Shown here: positions 33,867 to 45,728 of the stretch, in pieces
How the letters are laid out: each line of letters opens with the position of its first letter
Position numbering within the stretch: position 1 is the first letter of the stretch
The notes under the pieces: generated by a model
Database searches by the model: none
Seen by the model: only the letters and a program-made list of their open reading frames with translations
What the model was told of the DNA's origin: nothing
Program-made: the position numbers and the translations under genes
DNA from: Saccharina japonica
Lineage: Eukaryota > Sar > Phaeophyceae > Laminariales > Laminariaceae
Assembly: GCA_008828725.1 (NCBI GenBank)
Contig: MEHQ01000700.1
Span: forward strand, 406,843 to 470,842
Length of the DNA: 64,000 bases
Direction of reading: 5' to 3'

Positions 33867-36800
33867 AGTGCATGTTTTGTGCCCCTCGTAAGGGTATGGG
33901 GCCGGGCTTCCCATTGTGCGTATATGTCTATGTTTTGTGCCGATTGGGTTTGGGCTTCCTTCTGTCTGTATGCGTCTGTAAGCCACGTGCCGACTTTATT
34001 ATCTGGGAGCGTTGTACTTACTGCTCGATTTAAAAGGTGCCATGCGTGCGTGCATTTCGTTGGGTGTGAATGCAAATTCCGCATGTACTACCAAGAGATC
34101 CTTGCCCTTAATAAATGGCTTGCGTACAACTTAGGCGTGCTGTGCGTACCGGAAAATCTACCGTTTCTGGTTATAATTGAAATAGATGGATTGAAGAAAA
34201 CAAATACGCATTTGGGATCTGCGGGTAAGGTAATAGATCACGTCCTGGTATGATTATGGAATCCACGTGGTGTACGTATTTCGATACTTACAGACCGCAC
34301 AAATAACAATATTTATGATGTACGAGGTCTATCGGTCACCTTCAGTATCTGTCCACGTGCTTCGGCACGTCTGTTTTATCATTTTCAATGCATCTGACTT
34401 GCTGGCATGTGTATCATGCGCCTGCCGTATCTGAAAGGAGGCCATGGGCTCGCCTTATCTACGCTTCTTACCGCATTACAAACAATCGTGTTATCTCTTG
34501 TTGTGTGTCTCGTAGTTTTATGACCCCGCAGCTTGGAATTCTATTAAAACGGTTGCAGAAATCCGCCCGAACGCCGGGTGTGCTGGATACCGACGGGTAG
34601 ACTAATAATTTGGATACCGACGGGTAGACTAATTAATTGGTGTATTTACTCGTACATACACATACACACTTACTTTATAGATTCATTAATATTGCGAAGA
34701 TAATACACACATGGTTGTGCCTACACCTGGTAGTTTGCAAATCAATAATACCTGTGAGCAGATGTACATACTTACATAGTTGTGTTGCGATACTTGTGCT
34801 TATCATCAACGTGCGCGGATGTGCTTTACCCGTCGAAAATAAATAAAAGTACCCGCTTCATAAAATAGATGTACGTATTTACTATATGTAAGGTGTACCC
34901 AGTAACCAATTACTTTACCAGATATTTGCCAAATGGAAACAAATTGAATTTGTATGAAATACGTTTTGTTACATACAGTATATACTATATACTGTATATA
35001 CATACCATACTACGAAGTACGCCCGCTGTTGTGGAGGTGTGCTTTCCATCGTGCGTGTGCTGTGTGAACAAACGCCTTGTGCGGGCGGTGAGGTGTGCCT
35101 CCCCGTGCCCGGGCGCCTTGCGCCGTGTACCGGCGATATTTTCCTACAACGCGCGAGTGTAGGCGCACGTGCCAGCGATGCCCGTCCTTCGCTGTATTCA
35201 TTGTATATTTAATTCCTACTCCCAGCAGCCAGTGTCTTCTCACACCTCCATGTGTGTACAAAGTACAAACACAACGTAACATAGACATATATCTATTCAT
35301 ATTATACATATGATATGTACATGTTTATATATATATATATATATATGTCGTTCGCACATAACCCATGTCTAAGGAGTCCGTGGTCACAGGACAGGCTCCA
35401 ATAACTTGAGCGGAAGAATCCCCCAGGAAAACATATCGTATTTACACTTACATTCGTGCTTGTACGTAAGTGCACCGTTAAATTCAAAGTTAGATTGAAG
35501 AATTTGTTGAAGCCCTTTGCTGCACATCCTATCATTCGTCAGCTGGAAATGGTTTGCCCGATTATGCATATATATGTATGATGCGATAATTTTTAAAATG
35601 TATTGAGTTGTCCTCTCCGTGGTGTCTGTGCTTCGCGCATGATCCCCTTGTGATGGAGAGGGACTACTGTGCCTCCCCGTGTGCGTAATACATTGCGTCG
35701 TGTACTATTAAATAGCGAGGGGGTTGCGTTTCTTGGGACGTGTGCTTGTGTTTGTACGTTCATCTAGCGCACGCAACCCCCCTCGGTCTTTTCCATTCTG
35801 ACCATAGGAATTTACAGCGCCACCCTCATATATATGTGCTCCGGCAATACACTTTTGTTTATTGGCTTGCGTTGCCCGATGGATAGTGTCCTGCGCTGGA
35901 TCTCTTTCTCGCGTTTTACCCAGGCGTCGAGCAGTCAACTGTTGCTCGCGAATAGACAACGGAACCAGACACGCTTATTAGTAGTACATAAATTTATTGT
36001 TTTCAATCTTTTGAATATTTAAAATAATACTAAAATCCAAATTATTAGCTTTTCATTTTTTGGAAGTTTTGTCTAATACCTCCGTTTTCGACATCCAAAA
36101 CATTTACCAAGGGTTACATGAATGTACCATGTTGATTCGTGCTCTTTGCGTGTGCGTGTGCTTTGGTGCGTGCGAACTTGTGCAGACGAAACAATATCCT
36201 TCACGTTGTGGTGTGCGTTTGCGCCGTGCACTGGTGAGGGGTTGTGCCCCCCGTAGGATGTATGATTTGCCGTTGGTGCGATATGCGTGTTTTGAAATCG
36301 TCATAAACGGTCTGTTTACCTTTCAAAATTGATGCCTTCAATCTGAAAAGACAACACGCTGCGCGTGCCAGACACTTTTGTGTGTTTCGCCTGCTACATA
36401 GTGCGTTCGCTTGTGGTAGTGATACACCCGCTGCTGTTGTGTTCCTGTTTACTGCACCGGGTCTGTGGGCTCGGGCACGGTGTCTTTGCCTCACAACAAA
36501 TACGTGAACTCGCCCTCTGAGAAATAAAGATTGATGTCCCTACTCTGTATATCTCTTGTATCATATGTGCTCGTGTAGTGCCTTGCTTGGTCCAATATTT
36601 GTATGATACCCAAGTGATACCTTGTAAAGACTTAGACTCAGTGTCATATACCTGGTACAAACCAAATCGATTTGAGGTTTGCAATTCATAGTACCTCCTC
36701 GCGCCATTTGCGCTTTATCAGCGCATGATTTTGTGTCCGGGGCGTTTGCGCCTTTTGTGTTCTTCTCACGGGGAGAACCTCGGACTTAGGTATGTACGTC

Positions 36801-37119
36801 GGGCCGGAAGCCTGATCACGGCGGTGAGTGTTTTTGATATATAATTTTAATGTGTTCCAGAAGCGAAACGAAACCTCACCTCCGCCTGTCCGGAGGAGCC
36901 CGCTAGAGGCGCCCCTCCTCGGCGTGTCCCCCAGTTGTTGGAGGCGGCCGTGAGGCTCGTAGATGTCGATACTCGATCTTGTTTGGTGTTGTAGTGTTGT
37001 GTCGAACGCAGATGGTTGGTTGTAGTTGGGGTTATAGTAGGTAGTAGAATCGAAAATCCGGAGGCGAGACCCGGTACCACGGTGTACATGTGGGGCCGGG
37101 TCGATAGGCTGCTGTTGAG

Positions 37120-37280
37120 AGTCTCAAAATAAGCACTTGTTTCTCCCTGATATATTGGGAGAAGCAAAGGCTTTAAAGGACTGAAATGATGTGGCTGTGT
37201 CTGTCCTGAATCACGCCTTTTATATGGTCGGGGATAGGGGATTGTTTGATTACTCTTCGCATCCCTTCCCTCAATAATAC
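37120..37280 (-). promoter_or_regulatory. 161-bp terminal block of element E with TATA box (copy 3)
   Basis: This is the third copy, adjoining the LINE body. TATAAAA lies at 37218-37224 on the minus strand. Confidence 0.4.
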
Positions 37281-38310
37281 TAGAGAGACACAAATTATGT
37301 GGTCACAGACTGTGAAACAGAGAAAAACAAAAACAAAATAGACGCAAATCAATGGGTAAAGCAAGTGAGATGCTAACGTACCGGGTACGAGAACACAACG
37401 ACACGAGCCGAACCAAAAAAATACGAACAAAAAGACAAAAAACGAATTCTGAAATGAAACAGAATACAAATGACGCAGGGAGACAGAAGCGCCCCTAGAA
37501 GAAAAGCACACGTGCCCAAGAGGAACAGATAACTGCTGCACGGGCGAGGCAACACGAAAAAGAGGAAGACACCGGCATAGGGTGGAAACAAAGGGAGAAA
37601 CAAGGCAAAAAAGCAAGAAAGAAGACACGAGAGAGGAAAAGAGAAAAAACGTTCTCAAGGCAAGCTCAAGGCGATGGTAACAACAAGTTCCCGTCTCTGC
37701 TATAAAAATGATACGGGGACCATGTCACACCTTCTGCCATCTCATTCCCACTCAAAAACAACACGGTGTCAAGAGGCGGTACTACCTCTGCCACCCCCCC
37801 CCCCAGTGAACAAATCAACAGGAAACAAATAATAGAATTCAAGGACTAGTCGAGCCGATATCTTGCCGCACGATCTACCATTTCGTTTCTGCATTGGTCG
37901 ACAGCTGTATCAGTACGGCCGCCCCTGCCCCCCCCCCCTCCTCTCCTGTCGCCTCTCTTGGCGTCCTCAGCTGCATGCCGTAGCCAGCTCCTCTCCGCTT
38001 CGGCCCTGTGCCATCTCGCCATGGAATGGTCCGCCGCCTCGCCAACCCCCCGATACCACACCCCACTCTTCTTAGCCGCCCTCGGCCATAGTACCGTCTC
38101 TGCTCCGAACAGTAAAGGGGAGCTTTCTGTGGAGCCCTCTGTCGCTCGAAAAACCCTGAGGTCACCTGCTAGACATTGTGCCCAGTTCTTTTCTGGTCGG
38201 CCAGGTCCCGGGTTCGTCCCACCGGCGATCGTCCCAAACATCACCCGCCTGGTCAGCCGCTCATTGGCGTGTCTTAAAGGCCTGGGCCTACTGTAGTAGT
38301 ACCAGAGCAT
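37281..38310 (-). mobile_element. LINE copy B: C-terminal coding and 3' region
   Basis: Minus-strand frame 38310-37846 encodes the end of a LINE replication protein: NERLTRRVMFG, then PGRPEKNWAQCLAGDLRVF, WYRGVGEA and RWHRAEAERSWLRHAAEDA, typical of the region beyond reverse transcriptase in many non-LTR elements. It is 5'-truncated, with no catalytic RT motif. The 3' untranslated part runs to 37281, where element E interrupts it; the tail continues at 18345-18262. The protein is a fragment and not functional. Confidence 0.8.
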
Positions 38311-38410
38311 TTAGTACATAATTACGTATACTCGTATGTTTGTGATTTCGTGGGGACCACAGGGTACAGGGCGCCAATCAATATAATGCATTGATTTGCA
38401 GGGCCACACC

Positions 38411-38506
38411 TAACCCTTTTAGAACTGCAGTCCCATTTTGGGGACAAAGTACTCAGAATTAGAGTGGTTTGTCCCCTAAACGGGACTGCAGTTCTAAAAG
38501 GGCTAA
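38411..38506. mobile_element. Short fold-back MITE-like inverted repeat
   Basis: 38411-38448 (TAACCCTTTTAGAACTGCAG, TCCC...GGGGACAAA) pairs imperfectly with 38468-38506 over nearly 38 bp, loop about 19 nt. Confidence 0.7.
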
Positions 38507-38510
38507 GCAC

Positions 38511-39674
38511 CACGATTCTGAACCAGATCTGCGTCTCATAGGACCTGCTCTAATGATGTTATGCACGGGCAGTACGCACGAAATCGACCGGTGTGGTATG
38601 CGCATCACGTAATCTGATATGCTAGCCACGGTTGACTGGGTATGGGCCGTTGGTTTTTCCGACGTCGGACGTCGTCTGTTCGGCGTGCCACAACAACCAA
38701 AACATGGAGTGGTCCCCTACCGGTGGCCTTTTTGACCCAGCAGGAAGGGGGACATCTATCCGCAACGTGCCAAAAAGGGGGAACGTTACGGCAAAAAGGG
38801 GGACTGCCCGAACTTAGTATAGGCAACGGGGGATACCCTTGCGTAATCATGCTAAAAAGGGGGACATCTTCACACCCGCCTTTTGATCGATCTCATTCAC
38901 CCGCTACACATACCCCCCCCCCCCAAAACAATATTTTCTTGTGGATGGTTGGGAGATGCCATGGGAGTTTGGCAAACACATCAGGTTTTGACTTTGAGTC
39001 GATTTAACAAAGTACATGGGCGTACCCGGCGGCGAAAATCATTATCCCCCTTTCAGTACCCGAAGACGAATTTGAAAAGTGACACTTTCTCCAGCTGCTG
39101 ATGCTGTTTTAACTTCGAATTTCGGCGAGGACGCCGAGCACTATTTAAGCGTGGGTGGACCCACCTGAGCCTCTAGTTCGACCGTCCGTAGCGTCCTAAG
39201 CGGCCACAGCAGAGTGTAAATGTACCAAACAGGAACTCCGAAATGACCAAACTTCATGCTGATGAACACTTTCGTTTCGTGATGCAAACACAGCAATGCC
39301 TGCCCTCCCTTGCAGATATAAGCCCCCCCACACCTCCTAGAGGCCATAACGCACAAGCTATATGTTGGTCGGGGACGAGTCTGATCATTAGAACTGGAGC
39401 TATACCGTATTCGGCAAGTAGTAAAATGATACGGCGTTATTGTACCAGAAGTAGTATTATTGATGCTGTAAGAAAGCCAAAGCATAATGTTTTGGAAAAA
39501 CTGATGTGCTCTTTTTTTGTGTTGAGCGGAGGGCCCCCTTAAGTATATACTTTAAAGTAGTACATATTTTATATTTATTATATCTTCTGCGTGAGGGGAT
39601 GTCCGTGATCATGCCACCGAGCTGTCACCTTCCCCGGGACCTTGACTTGTCCTGCACAGGTCTTCTAGTGGAAG
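38511..39674. other. Upstream flank of the secreted-protein gene
   Basis: AAAAAGGGGGA-type motifs recur at 38743, 38772, 38793 and 38853. A C run lies at 38913-38924. An AT-rich stretch (39545-39585, TATATACTTTAAAG, ATTTTATATTTATT) precedes the start codon by about 100 bp and could hold the core promoter; this is inference. Confidence 0.35.
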
Positions 39675-39747
39675 ATGGTACGCCTCATCTCATGGGGTCT
39701 CTTATTGATGTTCGGCAGCACCGGAAAGCATGCGGCGGCACAGCAAG
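39675..39747 (+). CDS. Exon 1 with signal peptide
   Basis: The 24 codons from the ATG at 39675 give a basic N-terminus, the hydrophobic core LISWGLLLMFG and a small-residue cleavage region (HAAAQ). The GT donor at 39748 splits a Gly codon, and the exon at 40286 starts with the two bases that complete it. Confidence 0.6.
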
Positions 39748-42700
39748 GTGAGCACGGCTGGGAGCTTTTAATGTCCCGCTTGCGGAGAGCTGGCGTTCGA
39801 AGTCGAGCAGTGGCAACGCTTCAATGCAGCTGCGATCGATGTGCATCTACCTATTCTGCCCCAATAAGGGCTAAGAGAAATTCAAGGCTGTTTGGTAATG
39901 TTAGACGAAGTACCCCACTTACAGTGGTATCGGGTCACACAGTGTCTTACTGAGCACACTGCGACAGGCTGGTTTGATGCTAAGTTCGTGGGTGACGAGA
40001 AAATGTGGTCTGTCCCACCTTGTTAGTTTGGGTATCAGTACAACAGTGCTCCCACATCCACCCTAGCGTTTAGGATTTCCCGGTCTACACCTGAATTTGG
40101 CGTATCTCTAGCGTGTGTTGTGCGGCAGGTTTGAAGACCACGTTTGAGCATAGAGTGCTAATAGAAAACTCCGCAGCTCGTCCGTGGACAGGGTTCTTCG
40201 CTGTGCATTCCGCGCATTTGGAAAATTCTATTCTGTCACCCGCCCGTGATGAGGGGCGACTCTCACCCTGACCCCTTCGCTACAGGTGGGTTGAGGCGAA
40301 GCCATGCCTTGTCGAGTTTCGCAACACAAGCCATACCCGACGCGGGGATCGGCAACGTGCGTCCGATCTGCAGCGACGCACTCGCGGGCGGGTGCTCCGC
40401 AAGCGACCAGCAAGTGACGGACGGGCTCGTACTCGCGCTTCGGGTGGACAAACACGCCACTGGTGAGGTCGGTCGTGGTGCGCCTAATTTTCTTGAGCCT
40501 CACTATACACGTAAAAACTCAACAAAAAACTCGACTCTTTCAGGAACAAATGAGCGTACACCCCGAGGAAAACTGCCTCGCTACAGTAATCCTGTAACTG
40601 TGGATACTACTGTATGTCTGCGACAAACGGTTTTGAAACGGTATTGGGTAGCTCCTCAGCTGCGGAGCCCGTCGATTCGATTTGGGTTTGGGGGGTGCAT
40701 GCTACGGGTACGGGTGCGTCTATTGTTTGCCGAGGCTCTTCACTTAAGGAGCTCGATACGACTCAACCAAAAACAAAAATTGTCTCTGAGAAAAACGGTA
40801 CTTTTATCCCAACGAACATGTTCATGGGTGGAGTAAAGTACGATGGTGATTCCAAAGATGTTCGGCACTGCCACTCCTCCGCCCTATCAGCCATAAACGC
40901 TTGGGCCAGGAACATGATATCTCTGTTCAAGCACGCGTTTTGCCCAAAACGTGTTGTCTCTATCGTAAACACGAGTCACCAGCGCAGCCAGTGGCCGGTA
41001 GGTTCAATCGATGTACAGCTATCGACACTTCGTATACACATGCGTCTGCACCGCAACGCTCAAGCCCCTTGGTGTATTTGCTATCCCACTGTTGTAGACC
41101 CACATGGCTGCGCTACAGCTACTGTGGGTGCCGCATCCCCTTCCACGCGGCCCAATTTACTGACGAAACTTGTTTGGTACGACCGGGGCAATTTACCTCT
41201 CGCCCTTACCGACGGGCCGCAACAACCACGCCTCGTGCAGCAGAAGCACATAATGAGTATGCATGCTTAAGGTCGTGCATCGAAGCTGCCAAGGCATTCT
41301 TCGAAGCTACCAACCCGTTAGAGTTAAAAGGGGGAAAATCCCGATGTGCACCCAATCGCGTATGTACCCATAGACAAGCAACCCACGTTGAGCATAACCC
41401 CTTGAAGCCGGATATCTTCGGCGTACCGTATTCGGCCGATCGAACGTACCACATGCACCCGGAATTCGTTTTGTCAACTAGAAAAAATCCAAGCCGTACC
41501 GCGTCGTCACACAAATGCGTGACATCCCGTTTTTGTTTTGGATAGCCGTGAGGAGCGTCGAGCTGGGGCAGGTGTTGTGCGACAGCCTCGACGTCGCGTC
41601 GGAATATACTCTTCTGCGCTTTGCGATCAACTCCACCATGGTGAGAGTTCGTAGCGGGTGATCAGAGGGCGGACACTAACGTATACCGAACACTATATAT
41701 ATACGTACCACAACCCTGTGGACCAACTTCCACGTGATATTCTCGACAACCAGGAGAGTACGAAGAAAGTGCATCGATGCGAACGTGTAGGGGAATTGAT
41801 CGACGAGTCCTTTCGAAAGCCCCCGTGTTCGGTTTGCGTGCCCTCCTTGTTATTCGCGAAAACCGCTCAAATGTAATCGCAGAGGAGACGATATTGTGTG
41901 GGGTACCCAAATTTCAGTCAGTCGCGGTTTTCACTCACAAAAAAGGGGCCTCCGGTGAGCGATTTCAGAAGAATGTTTGTCTACCTCCCCAAGCAGGACA
42001 AGACGTCATTCACAACCCGTACCACACACTCCGCCGCCCATCTGAACAATTGCCTCACTCGATAGACGGTGATTGCTGAGCGCACAGCATACGCGGCCTA
42101 CGATGGAGACGTGTTCACGGACGCCAAACAGCGCAAGGTGGGTCATTCGTGATGAGATCCACACATCTGAGTGCGCTTTCAGCGCGGATCGCTGCAGTGA
42201 TTGGTGCAACGGTAGGGGGTTCGCTTTTAAGTCCAATATTTTCAGCGGATGAGATCCCCTCCGCCTTGTGACCACCGTATTTCTTCGCGATTCTATAAGT
42301 TTTAACGCTTTACGTTTTCGAGATATGCACCACCATGATATGCTTGCTACTCTGCGACAACAAAATGATACACCTGCGTCCAGTTTTGAGTGAGGCACGG
42401 ATCCACTCGTCCGAGTGGAGCAAACGTGGTAGTGAAACTCAGGCTACCCCCCCCTACCGTAGTACCGGTCGATTGCTGTGCGGCGAGCAGGATCAATCTC
42501 GACCAAAACACAGCAGGCCTCGGGGTTTTACGCTCCAAACGTTGGACGAGAGTGTGTGGGATCATCCGGGCAGGTGATGTCGTGTGTAGGTTGACGCCAT
42601 CTATGCGGGAGATGGGACGTTCATTTTGGTAATTCAGTGTAAGTCCGCGCCAAACCATACTGCTGTAGAAACGATGTTGTTCTGCCGTAACCATTGCACG

Positions 42701-45402
42701 GACATCTGTTTCCACGACATCAGGTTTGGATGGGAGATGTCGTCGACCCTGCCCCCATCGCCGGGTCCCTCCCAAGAAGCGTCACAATGGCTTGGGGCGA
42801 ACCATGCGAAGTGGAGGTAGGTCCTAGAAATGTTTTTCTTCTTCTCGAGCGTGCGACGGTAGGGCGGGTGCACCCACTGTGTCTGAGGCTACTGGTGCGA
42901 GGAGTGCTATACCCCCCCCCCCAATGACAATACCGTTGAGAACAAAAGCTTCCAAGGAAACTCACTGCCTTGAAAAAAACACCAGGTCTTGGTTGTCATC
43001 ACATTCGGGAGATATTTTGAGCGTAGGAGATGAATCTGGTTTGTCTAGTTGAAGTTATATGAAAGCTTGGGTATTGATGGATGTGAATCTCGGGCATAAG
43101 AGGAGAGTGATAAGTTGCGAAGTGATTTGTCTAGAAGACGCATGCTACGGGTAGAGGTGCACCGTAGACGCGTGCTAAGGTAGAGGTAGCACTTTCTGGC
43201 TGAATCGTTTTCTGAACGATCGGGTTCCTTAACCCGAATTCGTCGGACTTTCATTTTTGTGACGGATAATGTTTCAACTATACTTACGTCATGATATTTA
43301 TCATCCGGGCAGCACTTTTGTTTTCCTCCAGAATCATTTTTTCGGTGAGGTAGGACGCTCCTCAAGTGAGGAGCTCAGGAAAAACATGGTGCACCTCTAT
43401 CGTAGCATGCGTCCGTATTGTTTTGAGGGTGATCACTTGAGGAGCGCTATGAACCTCACCCGAAAGCTGCCATTGGAGGGAAATAAAAGTGCTATGTACC
43501 CGATGAACAATTCCGCGGCCTCAAGCATAAATCGAAAAAAGAGTGCATCACAACAATTGGAATTCCGACGATTTTCGGTTAAGGATCCCCGTCATTCGGA
43601 ACGATTTTCAGCCAAAAAGAGCTACATACCTCGATCGTAACCCCCTTGTCCTGCTTGTAATCCCCATGACATAAACAGGCAGATCCTCAAAATGAGGAGC
43701 TCTGTCAGCAAGGGCGCCCGGAAACAGTTTTTCTTGACACGCCTCACGTTTAATTTTGTCAGGTAGACAGAAGCTCGGTACTCCAAAACCAAGCGAAAAT
43801 ACAGATCCAAACATTTGATATTTCTTGTTTTGGTCCACTGCGATCACAACGCTCCGATAGGTTTTCCCTTTTCTGGCCTCTGGAGATGTGGTGCAAGCAA
43901 GCTCTGTGTCAGGGGCGCCCTCGCCGTCACCCGGAATTGTCCTGGTCCAAACTCCAACACGTGTTATACCCCTATCGCAGTACGCGGCTTGGGTATGAGT
44001 GACACTCTCTCTGCGCTCCATGCTTTTGTGGCACGCGGCTTAGGTGTGAGTGAAACCCTTTCTGTGCTCCATGCGCGAAATCGTGGACCCCGTTCGCGTA
44101 ATGAGGCGTTCTACGATAGAGGTGGCACTTTTAGGCGGATTTTGTTTCTGAAAGACCTATTGAAGGCTCCTTGACCCAACATCGTCGGTAATTCGCTCTT
44201 GTGTTGAAACACGTTTTCATTTTATACTCAGGCCATGGGATTGTTCATCGGGTATATATATATAGCACTTTTAATTTCCCTTCAAAATCAGTTTTTTTTT
44301 GGGTGGGGGGTATAGAGCTCCTGAAGTTACCGCCCTCATACAAAAGCACGGTGCACTGCATGCAGGTGCATCTCTACCGTAGCATGTGTCGTATGTATAT
44401 CGTACTGCTGCTATGTCGTCAGGGGCAAGAGGGTTTGAACGTCACCGGCCAACGAGCTCAAGGAGAAAACCGCAGACATAAATCACTGCTGCCGTGTCGT
44501 CAAACCAGGGTCAGGCATGGGGATGAATACTCCTGAACCAAACAACAAGCTGGCTGTATCCTTGACGCTGCCCATCTGCCCGCCTCAGACGTTTGTGCTG
44601 GAGCTCGTGACCCACAATCCCGATGGCACCCTGTGCGTCATCAAATCGGCGCCATGTTCTGCCGGTTCAAGTGACGACATATGCATGGCGGAGGTGAGTT
44701 TTTCCACCCTTTCAATGGCGTGGAGTTGGGCTGACGACAGAGGTTGTATACATATTATATATACCTGGTATGTATGTACTACAGTACAGCAGCAGGGCCT
44801 ATTACCAAACACCGCGGCCTGTATAGGTGGTGGCGGGCGCACCCCTTTTAACACGCAAGATATCACTCCCCCTTGAACGATTTCAGAGGCGAGTGCCCCC
44901 AAGCCAGGAGGTCGAACATAACACAAAACTGGCGGCTATATGGAAACTATCGTCTCGAGGCCTTTCCATCGACAGACGCGTCGCTCGGCGTTTGGACTCT
45001 CCCCGACGTCCAAAATCTCAGCTTCGAATTTCGTCCGAGGGAGTGCGGTATACTATCAGCCGCGTGCTACGATTCTGGCTTGGCACACTGCTGAATGGCC
45101 TGTCGACAATACCGGGCACGTGTACGTAACGTCCAGCATACTTAGCTTGCGATGAAGTACTACCGCAGGGCACGATAGACTGCGACAACCCTGGCGATGA
45201 AAGTAACCGGTGGGTTTGTGTAGCGAGCCGTGTCTTTATCGACGGGCTGTCTGCTTGGCACGCGGGGGGGCCGGGTGGAGCGTCCACGCTGGAGGAAATA
45301 CTGCGTGTAGAAGGTGGAAGGTACTGTAGCATTGTATGCATTCCGGATCGTCCAGATCGCCTGGGTGACACTCAAGACTTGGCGGGGTGGATACAACTTT
45401 AA
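39675..45402 (+). CDS. Multi-exon gene for a secreted protein (exon blocks)
   Basis: Exon-like blocks with good splice borders: 39675-39747 (ATG, donor GTGAGC), 40286-40462 (acceptor TCGCTACAG, donor GTGAGG), 41546-41640 (acceptor TTGGATAG, donor GTGAGA), possibly 41882-41954, 42724-42816 (acceptor CATCAG, donor GTAGGT), 43861-43992 (donor GTATGA), about 44510-44693 (donor GTGAGT) and 45169-45402 (acceptor CTACCGCAG, ends TAA). The first block encodes a signal peptide (MVRLISWGLLLMFG then AHAAAQQ-like cleavage region) and joins the second in phase. Later blocks are Cys-containing and extracellular in style (for example VLCDSLDVASEYTLLRFA). MITE-A copies fill the introns. No domain is named. 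More than one gene, or a decayed gene, is possible. Confidence 0.5.
40694..40943 (-). mobile_element. Degenerate MITE-A inside an intron
   Basis: GCATGCTACGGGTACGGGTG, CACTTAAGGAGCTCGATACG and the far end CAAGCACGCGTTTTG follow the reversed family order. This explains most of the 218-codon frame at 40614-41270. Confidence 0.5.
43136..43641 (-). mobile_element. Older MITE-A interrupted by a younger MITE-A
   Basis: Its end GACGCATGCTACGGGTAGAG (43136-43162) is separated from the remaining body (43419-43641, TTGTTTTGAGGGTGATCACT to ACCTCGATCGTAAC) by the insertion at 43167-43414. Removing the insertion and one CGTA gives the family order in reverse orientation. Confidence 0.8.
43167..43414 (+). 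mobile_element. MITE-A, complete, 4-bp target duplication CGTA
   Basis: 248 bp from GACGCGTGCTAAGGTAGAGG to CCTCTATCGTAGCATGCGTC. CGTA precedes (43163-43166) and follows (43415-43418). Internal landmarks: TGAACGATCGGGTTCCTTAA, GCAGCACTTTTGTTTTCCTC, CTCCTCAAGTGAGGAGCTC. Confidence 0.92.
43983..44072 (+). repeat. Tandem duplication containing donor-like sites
   Basis: GCGGCTTGGGTATGAGTGAC...CTCCATGC is repeated as GCGGCTTAGGTGTGAGTGAA...CTCCATGC with a ~48-bp period, so the GTATGAG donor of the exon ending at 43992 has a GTGTGAG twin downstream. Confidence 0.7.
44103..44390 (+). mobile_element. MITE-A, moderately diverged
   Basis: It starts GAGGCGTTCTACGATAGAGG and ends CATCTCTACCGTAGCATGTG; it carries a TA repeat expansion near 44250. 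The flanks give no clear duplication. Confidence 0.75.
45169..45402 (+). CDS. Last exon block of the secreted-protein gene
   Basis: After CTACCGCAG the frame GGC ACG ATA GAC is open for 77 codons to TAA at 45400-45402. It begins GTIDCDNPGDESNRWVCVA and later has STLEEILRVEGGRYCSIVC, a balanced composition with paired Cys. No homologue is recognised. Splicing before the TAA (GTGACA near 45364) is possible. Confidence 0.5.
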   Translation, partial: GTIDCDNPGDESNRWVCVASRVFIDGLSAWHAGGPGGASTLEEILRVEGGRYCSIVCIPDRPDRLGDTQDLAGWIQL

Positions 45403-45728
45403 CTACACTAAACATGTTTCGAAGCACTGCACTCTCGTGCATACCCCCGGGTGCCGGAAGGGTATTTCGTATTGAGGTATTGTAGAGTAGTAGTGAGGAA
45501 ATGTTGCTCCGTACTGGCAGTCAGCACAGGCAAATCTTTACATATGCAGGCCTTAGCAATGAAACCAGCACAGAGGGCTCGACCTTACTTGGTAGAAGGG
45601 CTGTGCGCGTCTAAAGGTGATTGGTAGGTGTACTGCTCGAGGTGAAATCCGTGAGAGACATCGTTTCCGCCAGGTCAAATTCTTTAGGTCAAGATTATAT
45701 CGTTTTGGAAACTTGCCCCAACTAGCAA

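Larger units (their letters stand above)
28938..37280. mobile_element. Element E2: 8.3-kb copy without the insertions
   Basis: This is a head-to-tail neighbour of E1 with the same termini. It preserves the empty sites of the insertions: GGCCTATGCTG near 31580 for the TIR element, and TATACTATATACTGTATATA near 34980 for the SINE doublet. Substitutions against E1 are few. Small indels break any shared long frame near the right end, arguing that neither copy encodes a conserved protein there. The right border is the resumed LINE at 37281. Confidence 0.7.

Noticed and set aside
33170-34084. 304-codon minus-strand frame in element E2
   Set aside because: It is repeat-driven (PARGART units), and the E1 counterpart is shorter because of one-base changes. 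No domain.
18673-37280. Tandem LTR retrotransposon (LTR-internal-LTR-internal-LTR)
   Set aside because: The 161-bp repeats have no TG..CA ends, no primer-binding site, no target duplication and no pol gene. E0 shows that the left end is also conserved, so unit ends rather than LTRs explain the pattern better.
18346-37280. Canonical Helitron
   Set aside because: The absence of target duplication and the tandem layout fit, but the internal joints lack TC and CTRR termini and no Rep/helicase frame was found.
40614-41270. 218-codon + frame
   Set aside because: Its first half overlaps a degenerate MITE-A copy, and the accepted exon blocks use other frames and borders.
43608-44021. 137-codon minus frame with protein-like composition
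   Set aside because: It overlaps a + strand exon block with splice borders and runs into a MITE. I prefer the + exon, but a minus-strand gene cannot be excluded.
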